Source: Hysterium pulicare CBS 123377 (taxonomy: Eukaryota; Ascomycota; Dothideomycetes; Hysteriales; Hysteriaceae). From it: a DNA stretch of 38,118 nt. Both the position numbers and the translations under genes were made by a program. Within the stretch, counting starts at the first letter, position 1. Each line of letters opens with the position of its first letter. Shown in pieces: positions 20,700 through 31,551 of the stretch. The notes below the pieces were generated by a model that was given only the letters and a program-made list of their open reading frames with translations, had not been told where the DNA came from and ran no database searches. The stretch is from the NCBI GenBank assembly GCA_000467715.1, contig AJFK01000417.1, positions 1 through 38,118 on the forward strand, in the 5' to 3' direction.

Positions 20700-22385
20700 A
20701 TGTCTGACAACCACCAAAGCACTGCTTATGTTCTTGTATTTTCTTTCACCTTGATCTTATTTCTTAGATGGAGATTGAAGACAGGGCACAAGCTTCGTGA
20801 GCCGCCGTGCGTCACATCAAGAGTTCCTATTCCATACATAGGGCATTTGCCTGGTTTGATCATCCAAGGGATGGCATATTTCACGAAGTTAAGGTAATGT
20901 TCATGTAATTTCCAAAAACCAGACGGAGACTAATAAGCCAGTAGTAAAAGATGGAGAGTACCCATCATATCCATCTCTATACTTGGCATCAACATTTACG
21001 TTGTCGGCTCGGTAAGATTACTATCGTCCATCCAGCATCAGCCCAAAATCTTGTCATCTTGGTTCATGGTGGCGCAATTCGTCCCCAGGATGGTAGGCGC
21101 CAACAAGCGCTCACTGGAAAGCTTCACGGCCAACATGAGCGTAGACTCTCAGGGGGAGTCAATGCTACTTGAAGGAAATAAAGTAACGAAGAGAATCATG
21201 GCATCGCAAAGTGGGACTGAGATGAGTCGCGCCGCAGCAGAGATTGTCAGAGATAGACTTAACAATCTGATGGAAGTAAACAAAGAGCTATCTGTGGAAC
21301 TCTGGGGTTGGGTTAAGCATGAGATTACTCTTGCGGTCAGTGAGAGCATTTATGGCCCAGATAATCCTTATCGGGATCCAAATGTTGAGTCTGGATTCTG
21401 GTAAGTGCTTGTTCTCTCCATGAGGAAAGATCTCGTATTAGGATCTCGAATCTTTGAACTAATAAGTTCTTGATAAAACTGACTCGCGCATATTAGGAAG
21501 TTCGTTGACCAAAGTCTGTGGCTAAGCTTGACTAGCTTTCTACCCAACTTTATTGTCTCAAGATTCTTGAAAGGATTTGAGGGACGAGAAACCTTGGTTA
21601 AGGCTATGAATGATTATTTCGTGTCCGGATCTCAAATGAAGGGTTCTCCACTAGTCAACTCACACTATCCTTTGTTCAAAAAACAGCTCGATCATTCGGA
21701 AATTGCTCGGTTTGAGTGTGCGAATGGACTGGGCACTCTAGCGAATACCGCTCCTACAGCCTTCTGGACCATCTTCCATACATTTGCTGATCCCACCATT
21801 CTCGAGGAGGTTCGCAGTCAAGTTGATTCGATAACAACCACACAGCTCTCGACTGATGGAAGCAAAACAATCCGCACGATTGAATTACGGAAGCTGAGAA
21901 ATGCCCCTATACTCTTCTCAGCCGTTGAAGAGGCATCGAGATATCGGGCTACTGGAGTCGGCGTTCGGATGGTCCTTGAAGATACTACTGTGGGTGAGGA
22001 TGAGACTCAGTATGATCTCAAGAAGGGTGCAATTCTTGTGATTGCAAATCAAGCAATCCATTCTGACAAGGATACATGGGGCGAGAGTGCAGAAACCTTC
22101 CTTGCAAATCGATTTTGCAATAAGACACCTCAACATGCATTCCGTGGGTTTGGAAATGGAGCAACCGCTTGCTGTGGGAAGAGCTATGCAATGTTTCAGA
22201 TTGCAAGCTTTCTGGCAATGCTAGTAATGCGATATGACTTGATACCAGCAGATGGCATATGGCATGAACCTGAGCAGGATGGCAGGAACTCAGCGGTGCA
22301 GGTAGCTCCACCGCGCAAGAAAGTTAGGGTCAATATAATCCCTAGGCAAGATGTGACAAGGGTCTTTTGGAATTTCAGTTTTTAG
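20700..22385 (+). CDS. cytochrome P450, CYP7/CYP8-like (second copy type)
   Basis: Three exons on the plus strand (20700-20893, 20942-21400, 21497-22385) give 513 residues. An N-terminal membrane helix (AYVLVFSFTLILFLRW) is followed by the hinge EPPCVTSRVPIPYIGHLPG. The I-helix reads LGTLANTAPTAFWTIF, again the ANxxP type without an acid-Thr pair. ExxR is EASR in AVEEASRYRATGVGVRM. The haem loop is FRGFGNGATACCGKSYAM, with C443 as the probable ligand and a second Cys next to it. It belongs to the same broad group as the P450 at 7991-9807 but is clearly diverged and has no close sequence identity at the ends. In such proteins the unusual I-helix can go with rearrangement chemistry as well as hydroxylation. 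The actual reaction cannot be read. The two introns are 48 and 96 bp. Confidence 0.9.
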
Positions 22386-23254
22386 TAGGCCCGCGTTCTC
22401 TATGACTTCATAGCGAAAAAGTGTTCGATTGGGACACATTTCTTTGTGACGGGAGCAGTATTCTTCTCTGGAGACTGAGATAGTATTTTCAAATTGAAGA
22501 AGGTACTGTTAGCTTCCCTGGAGGACCCTAGAAGATTGCTTGGTAATCCACTTAGTAGTTCTACAGGCATTCTTCTTTACCTGTATCTCAAAATGAGTTC
22601 ACCACTGCTTCATGCCACGAAGCGACAATAAATCACGTGATGTTGGGCATCGCTGTTCTAAGAATTCATAGGAAAGCAACCCAAGAATTGACATTTGCTT
22701 TCTTCAAGTAATAGTTTAAATTGATAGGTCCAGAATGCATAACGAGATGGTGGTACGATATGCCACTTTCATCTATTTGGCAACCTTGCTTCAGTCCCGA
22801 CCGTTTCTCTCGAACGTCAATATCACATATTTTCAAGTGATTCTTTTCCTAGAGAGTAAGTCATGCTCTTACCACACTTCTTGACGCTCAATAAGGCGTA
22901 GTAAGGGTTGGCATTTTTATGTTCGCATCCAATGAGATTGCACACCTTGCCGCCCACTACCCATGCTTATCACACTGCGCCACATAAGCCGCAGATTTGC
23001 ATGGTGGCCGTTACCCATCATCGATTGGCTGAGTCTGCGTTCTTGGCCCACGAAGGTTGGCGTTTGGGCGCATGGAGGAACTATGCTGCCTAATGCTATC
23101 ATTTCGTAATGTTTGCTTGCAAAATGCTCAGGGTGTTCATTCTGCTCTTTTCGTCTGCCCTATTATTCTTTCACTAACAGTATCCATGTCCTTTTCAAGT
23201 CTTTTCTTACAGGCATGTGCTATGCGGCGGAGGAGTGAATGTGCCTAGAACGAC
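22386..23254. other. intergenic, nothing recognised
   Basis: About 870 bp between the P450 stop and the HET gene start. Short frames on both strands around 22910-23100 have no family features. It probably contains the HET gene promoter and possibly a non-coding first exon. Confidence 0.45.
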
Positions 23255-25420
23255 ATGCTACAGGGCGATCCCAATAACGACCTAGCAAAACGTCAATTGC
23301 TTCCACTTAACCAACATCTACGGTACCAAGTGAAAGTTGTTGGTCTTGCACAAGAACTACTCCGTTTGTCGATTCCGGAAACCAATGGCCTTTGCAGTAA
23401 TTGTCGAGAATTATACGTTGTAGACAATCAGCGTCGTATATTTTTCCCACGGTGGAACCTCGACGATGCATGCTACTTTTGCCGTTTCTTACGCTCCTTC
23501 CAGCGAACCGAATTTCAGAATGTTACCTTTCGTTTATCCGCTCGGGACCCATATGGAGACAAAAGGCTGATCATTAATGGAGGTATCGCTGGATGGTGTA
23601 GGGTCTTAGGCGAGCCAAATGGTTGGTCTTTTCACTAGACAAGTTCTCATCTAACGCAAGGCTCCGTACTTATACTTACTCACCGGATACTCTTACGCTC
23701 AATCCCAATACTCACATCTTTAGCAGGTTCCTGCCGATTTATAGTACGAGATGGCAAACTCGTGCATCCTGGACGGCTGAGCACCATATATACAGTTAGG
23801 CGCTGGCTTCAGTCGTGCGACAAACACCATACAGAGTGTGAAATTAACGCGTTAAATGAACATGTAGGCAAAAAGAAGCCTTCACTTCCCTCTAGGGTCA
23901 TCGACGTTGGCCCACTGAATGGCTCCCAAGCCCCTCGCCTGGTCTCTGCAGCCGGCAAGAGGGGTATATACATAACGCTTAGCCATTGCTGGGGCAAAAT
24001 TCAGCTTCTTCGGAGCCTGAAAGAGAATGTGGATTCACAATTCCAAGCCATTCCTTGGGATCTTCTTTCTAAAACCTTCCGCGACGCAATTTTCATAACC
24101 AGAACGCTAGGGATTAAATACCTTTGGATTGATTCTCTCTGCATTGTGCAAGATGACAGTGTCGATTGGACTTGCGAAGCAGAGCGGATGGCAGAATACT
24201 ACAGCAATGCATATTGCACAATCTCCGCAACAGCTGCTCCAGATGGAGACCACGGATGTTTCGGCCAAATGATAGATTATCCAACCACGATTCTGCCCTG
24301 TAGAGTTAACGAGGACGATCCTTCTTCAACCACTGGAAACCAGATGCTTTTTCTGGGAAAAGCTCAAATGCCATCAGTCGTCCTGCACAAAAGTCCTCTT
24401 GGTTCCAGGGGATGGTGTGTACAAGAGAGACTACTCTCGCGACGCACGATCCATTTTGCAAAAGACCAAGCCTACTTCGAGTGTAAGAATAGCATCCAAG
24501 CCGAAGACGGACGCCTCTATACCCAAGACCTCGTTAGCTGGCACTCCGACGTACTCAAACTCAAAAACTTGGATCCAGCTCCGGCTCAAGACCTTGATGA
24601 CGATAAGGACCCCTTACTCTTCCGTGAAGTAGAGAAATACCACCGGATCGTAGAATGGTACTCCGCATGCAACCTAACCCAAGCAAACGACAAACTCCCC
24701 GCACTAGGCGGTATCCGTAGATCCTTCGCTCACATATACGCCGCTGAATTTTACTTCGGCATGTGGTTCCCCGGCAGAAAAGAACCGGCCCATCGCCCTC
24801 TAATCCACCTCCTCTGGGTTCCCAGGCCCAACGCCCATAAGCCGGGGACCTGGAGAGCGCCTTCATGGTCCTGGGCATCATTCGAAGGGCCAATACGCTA
24901 TAATCCTTTGGGTGATGCTTCCAACCAGGAAGCTTGGGCTCAATCCTCATACCCAGTGCTCCTCGACTGTCCTTTAATTTCCTGCTGCAATAGACCGCCG
25001 CATGCAACTCTCATCGTTAAAAGTAAAATCAAGCACTCACATCTTGACACCGCCGCAGCCTGGAAAGCGTGGAGTTGTAAGCCTTATGAGCGCCGCCTTG
25101 TTGAACCAGGCGTCGTGGCCACCGTCTTCAATTTCGATCTGAGAGACATGCGGCTTGGACAGGTGAAACAACCGATGGCGTTTCTGTTGCTGAGAGCGGG
25201 GGACAAGTTGAACTCGGAGTGGTATTCGCATGTGCCGTTGCCGAAGAGTAGGTTTAGGGAGGTGGAGAATGGAGGGTTTGTGTGGCACCAGGTGTTGTTG
25301 GTGAGTGAGGTGAGGCATCCGTGTGGAGAGGTGCATTATGAGAGGATAGGGACGGCGGAGATTAGGGCGCAGGGGAATTGGTTTGAGGAGTGTGAGTGGG
25401 AGACTATATGTCTTGATTAG
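23255..25420 (+). CDS. HET-domain (heterokaryon incompatibility) protein
   Basis: Two exons on the plus strand (23255-23621, 23727-25420) give 686 residues. The N-terminal part has two CxxC pairs, C47/C50 and C73/C76 (CSNC and CYFC), which could bind zinc. After RRWLQSCDKHHTEC comes the HET domain: YITLSHCWG (204-212), FRDAIFITRTLGIKYLWIDS, LCIVQDD, AERMAEYYSNAYCTISATAA, then SRGWCVQERLLSRRTIHF. The C-terminal half has the usual WYSACNLT, LPALGGI and APSWSWASF blocks. HET proteins take part in recognition of genetically different strains and can trigger cell death, though most family members have no assigned role. The gene stands alone, with no NLR-type partner recognised next to it. The true start could lie further upstream if an extra exon exists. 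Confidence 0.92.
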
Positions 25421-25750
25421 GAATGACGGATTTGGAAAACGTGTTTGGGTTTCATAGTGGGCTGAACATACGTAGGCTACGTCGACGGCCAAGAACAGAT
25501 AGGGAAGAGGTGATAGAGGAAGCGAGCGCAATATGGCAATAGATGCCTTAATGAGGTGATGAAGTAAGGCTTCTGAATTCTTAACATCTCTTACATATGT
25601 TTAGGATTGGGAATAATCTGAACGTGTTGCAGTTCCTTTGCTACATGCAGAGCCTAACAAACGCTTAAAATACAAACATGAAGTCAGGGTATCGAAATGA
25701 GACCTTCAATAGACATATACGTTCTCTACTTTACACCCTCGCACAGCTTA
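25421..25750. other. convergent intergenic (HET and VAM7 3' ends)
   Basis: About 330 bp between the HET stop and the Vam7 stop on opposite strands. It holds only 3' UTR-type AT-rich sequence as far as I can see. Confidence 0.5.
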
Positions 25751-26972
25751 CTACCTGATCTTATCGATCCTCTTCTTCGCAATTTTCATCTTCCCATCGA
25801 CCCTGTAGAAGGAGTTAGTCAATGTTCAAACCGCGGATAACTGAAAGAGAAAGGGTGATTACTTACCTGTCGACGTCTTCCTCGAACAGACCCAACATTT
25901 GGTTCTGTAGCACAAGCTCCTCATTGATCTGAACACCCATCTCCCTCATTCTACTGACCACCTTTCCCAGATCCATAACGTCTTCATCCTGCTCTTGCAT
26001 AATCTGTTTCTGCAACTGCAACACGCCCTCATTATCCAGCTCCCTCGTCCTCTCGGTCTCCTTGGCCGGAGCACCTAGGACTCTCCTCCCGGACGCTGGG
26101 CCTTGATTCGCGCCTCTAAACAAGCCCTCTTTCTGCTGACTCGTCGCAGCCGAAGAACCTTGAGCCATCGAAGAGGGAGCTGAAGAAGCCACTGCAGCTT
26201 TAACAGCTAGTGTATTCAAGACGCCTTCCAATCCTTCCCTTTCTTTCTTCGCAGTTCCGATCAAGTCTCTCCGTCGCCGTATCTCTCCGTCACCCAACCT
26301 ATCCCCACTCCAATCCTCCGCCGCCTTCCTTCCCCCTAATCTCTCCAAGCCCTCTTCCAACGCCGATATCAGTGTTGATGCTCTTACCAACCCTTTCTTA
26401 GCATTCGCACTCGCCTCATGCTGCGCAGTCGCCGCAGTTGCTTGTTCGCGTCTCGTAAGCCATAGTCTAGCTTCCTGCAACTGACTCTTCAGCTCTGAGT
26501 ATTTATCCAACCAGTCTGACGCATCGGCGACTCTATCCCTTCCAAATCCAGCACCGGCTCCCGTAGAACTCGCCACGCCGTTCCGCTTATTATCCTTCTC
26601 GCCGAGTTCGAGGAAGGAGCGGTAGGCGGGTGCTGCTCTCCATCTTCCGTCTTCCGAGCTTTCGATCGCTTGGAGATATTTCTCCAAGCCCTTTCTTCGC
26701 TCTTCAACCAGCTCGGGCGAGCCTGCTGTGTTTCCGAATCCAAGTTTTCCTAGACTACCTCCTAGCCAGGATTTGGCTGGCAGAGAGACTGGAGGCGCGG
26801 AGCCGGTTTGAGTCTGCAGAGCGGAATTTAAGGTTGTGAAGTCTGAGTAGCGCTTTGTGAGGGTATGGTTGCGGAAGGAAGACGCGATTCGGATGTGGTA
26901 TTGCGTATATGGCTTAGAGGAAGAGTCTGAGGCGGTGGAGGTGTGAGGTATTGTTATCGTTAGAGACGGCAT
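25751..26972 (-). CDS. VAM7: vacuolar Qc-SNARE Vam7 (PX + SNARE)
   Basis: Two exons on the minus strand (25867-26972, 25751-25802) give 385 residues. The N-terminal PX domain (about 1-125) has HTLTKRYSDFTTLNSALQ and ERRKGLEKYLQAIESSED, and by family binds phosphatidylinositol 3-phosphate. A middle helical and low-complexity region follows (about 150-310). The C-terminal SNARE helix has LQLQKQIMQEQDEDVMDLGK, then VVSRMREMGVQINEELVLQN. Q in VQINEEL is the probable zero-layer glutamine. There is no transmembrane anchor, as expected for Vam7, and the protein ends KIAKKRIDKIR. It serves in homotypic vacuole fusion with the other vacuolar SNAREs and HOPS. The 64-bp intron was chosen by frame and by restoring the end of the SNARE helix. 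Confidence 0.92.
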
Positions 26973-28207
26973 CTTCGAGCTGGTGTGCGAGTGTGAGTGA
27001 CTTGGTGGAGTGGGGAGAAGTGGGTGTTGGTGGATCGTGAGGATGTGGGCGAGGAGATGGCGTGTGGATAACTCCTGCAGGTGATTTCGTCGCGTGCGCT
27101 TTCTTTGCGTTGATGGGTGTATTATGATTTATATATAGAAATATGATTCGTGAAGTAATATACGCTATAGGCTGCCAGTAAAGTAGTAAGATACATGTAG
27201 GCAGAAGAGTTTGTGATGGTGAATGTTCCGGCGCTCCATGTCCTTGGTGCTTGACGTAGTTCCAGACCTGGGCCAAGGGTCCGCCACGTGCACGCTAGTG
27301 GGCTATTCCCACCTCAGGCTCTTCAACTCAACCCCAACATCCTCACCTTTCCCTAGGACTACGTCTATGCTGCAGATAGATTACTATCAACCTCAGCCTA
27401 TATATTCTCACTTTATGACACTTGGACCGCATGCAGAGTGTATAGGAACACAGGCTGGACTGGAGATGAGTTGGTGTTATATCTCTGACCATGACCAACA
27501 TAGGACTATCTATACATCCCAGGCAGAGCTCGGTTGCAGTGATCTCAGGAGCGAATTTCCCCACTCAGCAGGACAAGGAACACATATTTTCATCCAACGT
27601 CGAGACTTTATTTGAAGCTTTACTTTGAGGCTATCAGGGACCGCATCTCACAATATCGAGTTAAATCCAAGACCTCGAACATAATGCCTATACAGCATAG
27701 CGCTGGTCTTCCATATCTGCCGTCCTGACTGGAAAGCCCCCCCAATTCCACCAAAATTCTGTCATGATCCACTTTAGTAGCAGTGAGTTATAATGCACCA
27801 AGAGCGACTTTCGAAGTATTGAGATGACACCGATTAGACTATGCAAGAAGTCAGTCTCATGACTTATCAGCTGAACAAAGCCAACGTCCGGTAGTTTCCA
27901 TCATAATTCCGAATGTTGTCGCAGGGGTATATACGGTCATACACAAGAATACTTAACGAAAGAGAATCAAGCGCTGTCAAATTCTATCTCTCACTTATTG
28001 GAACTTTCCTATCGACTTTCATCAGACATTTCTTGACAAGCTCATTTATCTCGTTCTCGCAACGGCTCTCATCAACTTCCACAACTAAGTCAATCGAGAT
28101 ACGACGGTTGATATAGATCAACAGAGCTTGAAGGTTTTTACCCATGCCTGCCTACTCTGCTCGAAATTGTCGAGTATGGGTCTCCTGAATCGATGTTTCA
28201 ACGGCTG
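26973..28207. other. 1.2 kb intergenic, nothing recognised
   Basis: The left end is the Vam7 promoter. Frames at 27223-27615 (plus) and 27913-28116 (plus) have no family features. The right end covers 29 further in-frame codons after the TGA of the F-box-like gene (see that entry). Confidence 0.4.
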
Positions 28208-28690
28208 TCATACCGAAGTGTGAAGCTTTTTCAACTTCGCCAGCACAGGGGACCACAGTCGAGGGTCAAGCTCCACAGGCGAGATCATGCATGGCCACTG
28301 ATATGGAATATGAAAATGGACGTGCTGGATCCGTTGCACATTGGTGGGTGCAAAACGCCTGAAAGCATCCGCACCATCAAGCTCTGCCCTGACTTGGCTC
28401 GTATGCCGAGTCACATACTTGGCGGGTGGGGAGAAGTTAGGCCGAAACAGAAAAGCATTTTCGCCGTACAACACATCCAGGGCTTCTTCGCTGATATGTC
28501 GCTTTACATGAAGGATACTTGTCTGTAGCTCTAGCTCTTCTACGCAGAAAATCATTTCGTCCTTGTAACGATACTTTCCCGCCTCCAAAAACGGTCCTTC
28601 TTGTCCAAGCGAGAGATGACGATATATCTCCTGGCGATTCTCCAAGGGAAGAGAAAGCAGACCCGTCCGAATTGGTTGCATCACTTCCAT
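28208..28690 (-). CDS. short F-box-like / fungal LPxExRxxIY protein, probably truncated
   Basis: From ATG 28690, 160 residues. It opens GLLSLPLENRQEIYRHL, the common fungal F-box-like start, and continues SILHVKRHISEEALDVLYGE, NAFLFRPNF, then VQRIQHVHFHI and LDPRLWSPVLAKLKKLH. These blocks are typical of a large family of fungal proteins of unknown function, some of which may be substrate adaptors of SCF-type ubiquitin ligases. It ends at a TGA (28208-28210) soon after KKLHTSV, where relatives usually continue. The same frame stays open for 29 more codons after the TGA, starting QPLKHRF, so the stop may be a recent interruption. The frame is also open upstream to about 29026 without an ATG. 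Confidence 0.55.
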   Translation of the reverse strand: MEVMQPIRTGLLSLPLENRQEIYRHLSLGQEGPFLEAGKYRYKDEMIFCVEELELQTSILHVKRHISEEALDVLYGENAFLFRPNFSPPAKYVTRHTSQVRAELDGADAFRRFAPTNVQRIQHVHFHIPYQWPCMISPVELDPRLWSPVLAKLKKLHTSV

Positions 28691-29266
28691 GAGTGCTCTC
28701 GATTGACCGGTAGAGACTTTCGCAAAGAAACGCGTTGTGTTTCGAAGGTGAGGTGCAATAAGTACCCGAAGGTACCAAGGCCGAAGTACGCCCGAAGGTG
28801 AATGATTATAGCTTAGACAAACGTGAGGGAAATACCGTGTTTCTGCCTGTGTATAGTAAATCACCAAAGTTTCACCTTGCCATGGTAACCGTTCTCTATA
28901 GATCGAGACTTCAGCTGCTTCACCACAATGGATCCAGGGAACAACATGCCGCCTTGCCGTTTTGGGAAGACACCCGTGCTTTGGCGGGCTGGCCCGGAGA
29001 AGACATCTTAAGCTGATAACCAACAACGATCAGTCCTACTCTCACTTCCTAAGTCTTCGTATTATGGTTAACTCGTTCATGTCTTCATGATTCATAGTAA
29101 GATGCATAGTTGTGCGATCCGCAAAACAAAGCAGTCAGAGCCAACTTCGAATTTAAGGCGTCTAACACCCGTTGTGGCTGCTTATCCACGTCATTGGCCA
29201 TCCCACAAATTATAAATTTCTCCCACTCCCACATCTACCATACGCATACACAGTAGAAAAGCCACC
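28691..29266. other. divergent intergenic
   Basis: About 580 bp between the F-box-like start (minus) and the membrane-protein start (plus). An open minus-strand frame without an ATG extends into it from the F-box-like gene. A TATA-like box at 29211 belongs to the plus-strand gene. Confidence 0.45.
29211..29217 (+). promoter_or_regulatory. TATA-like box of the membrane protein gene
   Basis: TATAAAT lies 50 bp before the ATG at 29267, a typical fungal distance. This is a motif match only. Confidence 0.45.
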
Positions 29267-30355
29267 ATGCAATTACCAACTCCCCTTCTCCCCTTCCTCA
29301 TTCTCTCCCTCCCACGATGCACCTTCGCAGGAACCCACCCTCAAACCTGGCCCAACGGCACAATGCTCTGCCCCACAATCTCTGACTTCACAACAACCTA
29401 CTCCTCCTTCTCGCCCTGGTTCAAATTCTACGAAGGCAAAGAGGGATGCTGGCCCTATGCCGAGTGTGCCCTGTCCCACAGCTACGAGACCCGCAAACAG
29501 CAATTCGCGGCCACGGCTTTGATCATGGGATTGATTCCTTTGGCATTGAAGGATCTCTCTTGGCCGGCTAAGAAGATCGTTCCGTTATCGGTGCGACTTC
29601 CTGCGGTTGTGGAGGTGGCTGTCAGAGCTTTGGGGTCGGATCCTAGAGTTGTGGGGGAGGAGGAGTATGAAGGGGCGATTTTGGCTTCGACGAGCGTGGC
29701 GAGGTGGGTATTTAGGAAGAGGAAGAATAAGAATGCGATAGTGAGGATTTGTGTTGTTGGGAGTGCGTCTGCTCTTCTGGTTTCGTATTTGGGCTTAGCG
29801 CTCGTGGAAACTTATTCCAAGCGCTCGGCGCTGGGGTGTCCGTATCCTATGTTCATTTTGACGTGGTATATCATCGCTTTTATTCCAGGAGGAATACAAA
29901 CTCTTTTCGCGCATTTCCGTGATGGAGGGGAAAAAGAGAAAAAGGAGAATGATGGTCGGAAGAAGAAGCCTCCTCCCCGCAAAACAGAGTCTATCTCATC
30001 CGCCAGACAGCATCAACGAGAGATGGAAATGGAGCCTTTCTCTCCAAGATCCCCAGCGACGGCTGAGGCAAATCTCCGACGTCGTCAAAGTAGCAAACTG
30101 CAACCTTCTTCTGCGCCGACCAATGAAGAGGTGAAAGGCGGCTCAGCAGTGCCGGATCTGAACGAATACTGGCCTATTCAGCTGGTCTGGGCTATTTATT
30201 ACGTTGCTGGGACTCTGGTGTATACTTCGATTATGGCGACGACGGTGCTTGAGCTGTTTGTATGGGTTGTGACAAGCCTCATGGTGACTGCAGCTAGCAA
30301 GCTGCTTGGCTTTTTTCTTTGTCTGTTGTTCGATGATGGTGATATGAAGACTTAG
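29267..30355 (+). CDS. unidentified multi-span membrane protein with signal peptide
   Basis: Single exon, 362 residues. A signal peptide (PLLPFLILSLPRCTFAG) precedes a short extracellular part with several Cys (MLCPTISDF, GCWPYAECAL). Hydrophobic segments follow near 85-100 (AATALIMGLIPLAL), about 160-182 (RICVVGSASALLVSYLGLAL), about 197-215 (PMFILTWYIIAFIPGGIQTL), and near the end as a long pair starting at IQLVWAIYYVAGTLVYTSIM. A basic, charged loop (about 220-290, KKKPPPRK and RQSSK) lies between the third and fourth. I do not recognise the family. The layout resembles small secreted-Cys plus membrane proteins seen in Pezizomycotina genomes. Function and location are unknown beyond a membrane of the secretory route. 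Confidence 0.7.
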   Translation: MQLPTPLLPFLILSLPRCTFAGTHPQTWPNGTMLCPTISDFTTTYSSFSPWFKFYEGKEGCWPYAECALSHSYETRKQQFAATALIMGLIPLALKDLSWPAKKIVPLSVRLPAVVEVAVRALGSDPRVVGEEEYEGAILASTSVARWVFRKRKNKNAIVRICVVGSASALLVSYLGLALVETYSKRSALGCPYPMFILTWYIIAFIPGGIQTLFAHFRDGGEKEKKENDGRKKKPPPRKTESISSARQHQREMEMEPFSPRSPATAEANLRRRQSSKLQPSSAPTNEEVKGGSAVPDLNEYWPIQLVWAIYYVAGTLVYTSIMATTVLELFVWVVTSLMVTAASKLLGFFLCLLFDDGDMKT

Positions 30356-30666
30356 ATAGCTCTACTTAAATACTCATGTCCAACAATCCCGGCAAAGCGA
30401 AGGAATAGTGTTTTTGTGAGGTCGGAGACAGCTCACGTAAGCGCACAGTCGCATGCTGCTGAATCTTATATTAACCTCAAGTCCCTCGATGAAGCCGAAG
30501 ATAGAGGACTCCCATCATTCGATATTCGCAGCGCCAACTCGGTAAGGCTCACAGATAAGTCAAATCGACGGATGTTTACATTTCGCGATATTTTACTATT
30601 CTCTATCTCTTTCAATTCCCAAACACACACATCATCTGGCATGCTCTTTCCCACGCAAAACCCAGC
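30356..30666. other. convergent intergenic
   Basis: About 310 bp between the stop codons of the membrane protein and the SGNH esterase. Nothing coding is seen. Confidence 0.5.
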
Positions 30667-31481
30667 CTAAGCCACAAACCCAACTCCCCTTTTCTCCTCC
30701 GTCTTTTGGGCCCTCATAAGGTCAATAGCGTGCGTGACTGCCGGGTACCAGACATTAGTCATCTTTTCGTCTCCAGCATCATTAGGATGAACACCATCGC
30801 GAAGATCGGTGGTCGAGAATCCAGTGTACTGGTCGACGACCCAGATGGGGGAATCGGTGCTGTTCTTGGAGGTCGCCCATGCAGGAATGGCTTTGTTGAG
30901 GTCTTGGATCTTGGTGTTGGAATTGCCGATGCCGATGGGGATGATTTGGGCGACCTGTTGGGGTTGAGGGTTAGTGGAATGCATATTGAAGGGCTGGATT
31001 TGAGTGAAAGGGAGCAGAAATAGAGCTCGACGATACTTACAATTATCTTCATCTTTGGGTTGGAAGCCCTCATGACCCCCACGAGAGTCGTGAATGCAGC
31101 GAGAATATCAGCCGTGCTCTTGCTTTGCTGCACGATATCATTGGTTCCCAGATGCATCGTGATAACATCCGCGGGATTCTTCTGGAGCCAGCCGTCCAAT
31201 TGCTTCTTGTTCGCGATATCGATGGCCAAGTATCCTGAATGACCTTCATTGTCCTTGTCGTACTTGGTGTCCTTGCAACCGGACGGATTCTCTTGCTTTC
31301 CTGACCCGACCCAGTCTACATCTGTGTAACCGGCCGCTTCCATCTTCTCCCAGAGCTTGGATCGCCAACACACGATTTCGGTGATGGAGTCGCCGAATGG
31401 CATGTATCGAATTGTGGCATTGGCAGCTGAGACGCTGGCCACAAGGGTGCTGGCAAGGGCGAGAAGCTTGAAGCTGACCAT
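30667..31481 (-). CDS. secreted SGNH-hydrolase (CE3-like carbohydrate esterase)
   Basis: Two exons on the minus strand (31041-31481, 30667-30954) give 242 residues, a usual length for CE3-type esterases. A signal peptide (1-19, ending ASVSA) is followed by block I RYMPFGDSITE with Ser32 as nucleophile, EGHSGYLAIDI, block III DVITMHLGTNDI, and block V DGVHPNDAGDEKM with D200 and H203 completing the triad. CE3 enzymes remove acetyl groups from xylan and similar plant polysaccharides. The substrate here is by family only. The intron (30955-31040) starts GTAAGT and ends CAACAG and joins KMKII to VAQIIPIGIG. I chose the ATG at 31481 because it gives a clean signal peptide. An upstream in-frame extension lacks one. 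Confidence 0.9.
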
Positions 31482-31544
31482 TTTGATGACACAATTTGTT
31501 TCAACTTGAAGTGACAATCTCACTCAGGACAAGATGTAGTGGCA

Positions 31545-31551
31545 CTTTATA
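31545..31551 (-). promoter_or_regulatory. TATA box of the SGNH esterase gene
   Basis: TATAAAG on the minus strand, about 65 bp before the start codon at 31481. Spacing and sequence suit a secreted-enzyme promoter. Confidence 0.5.
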
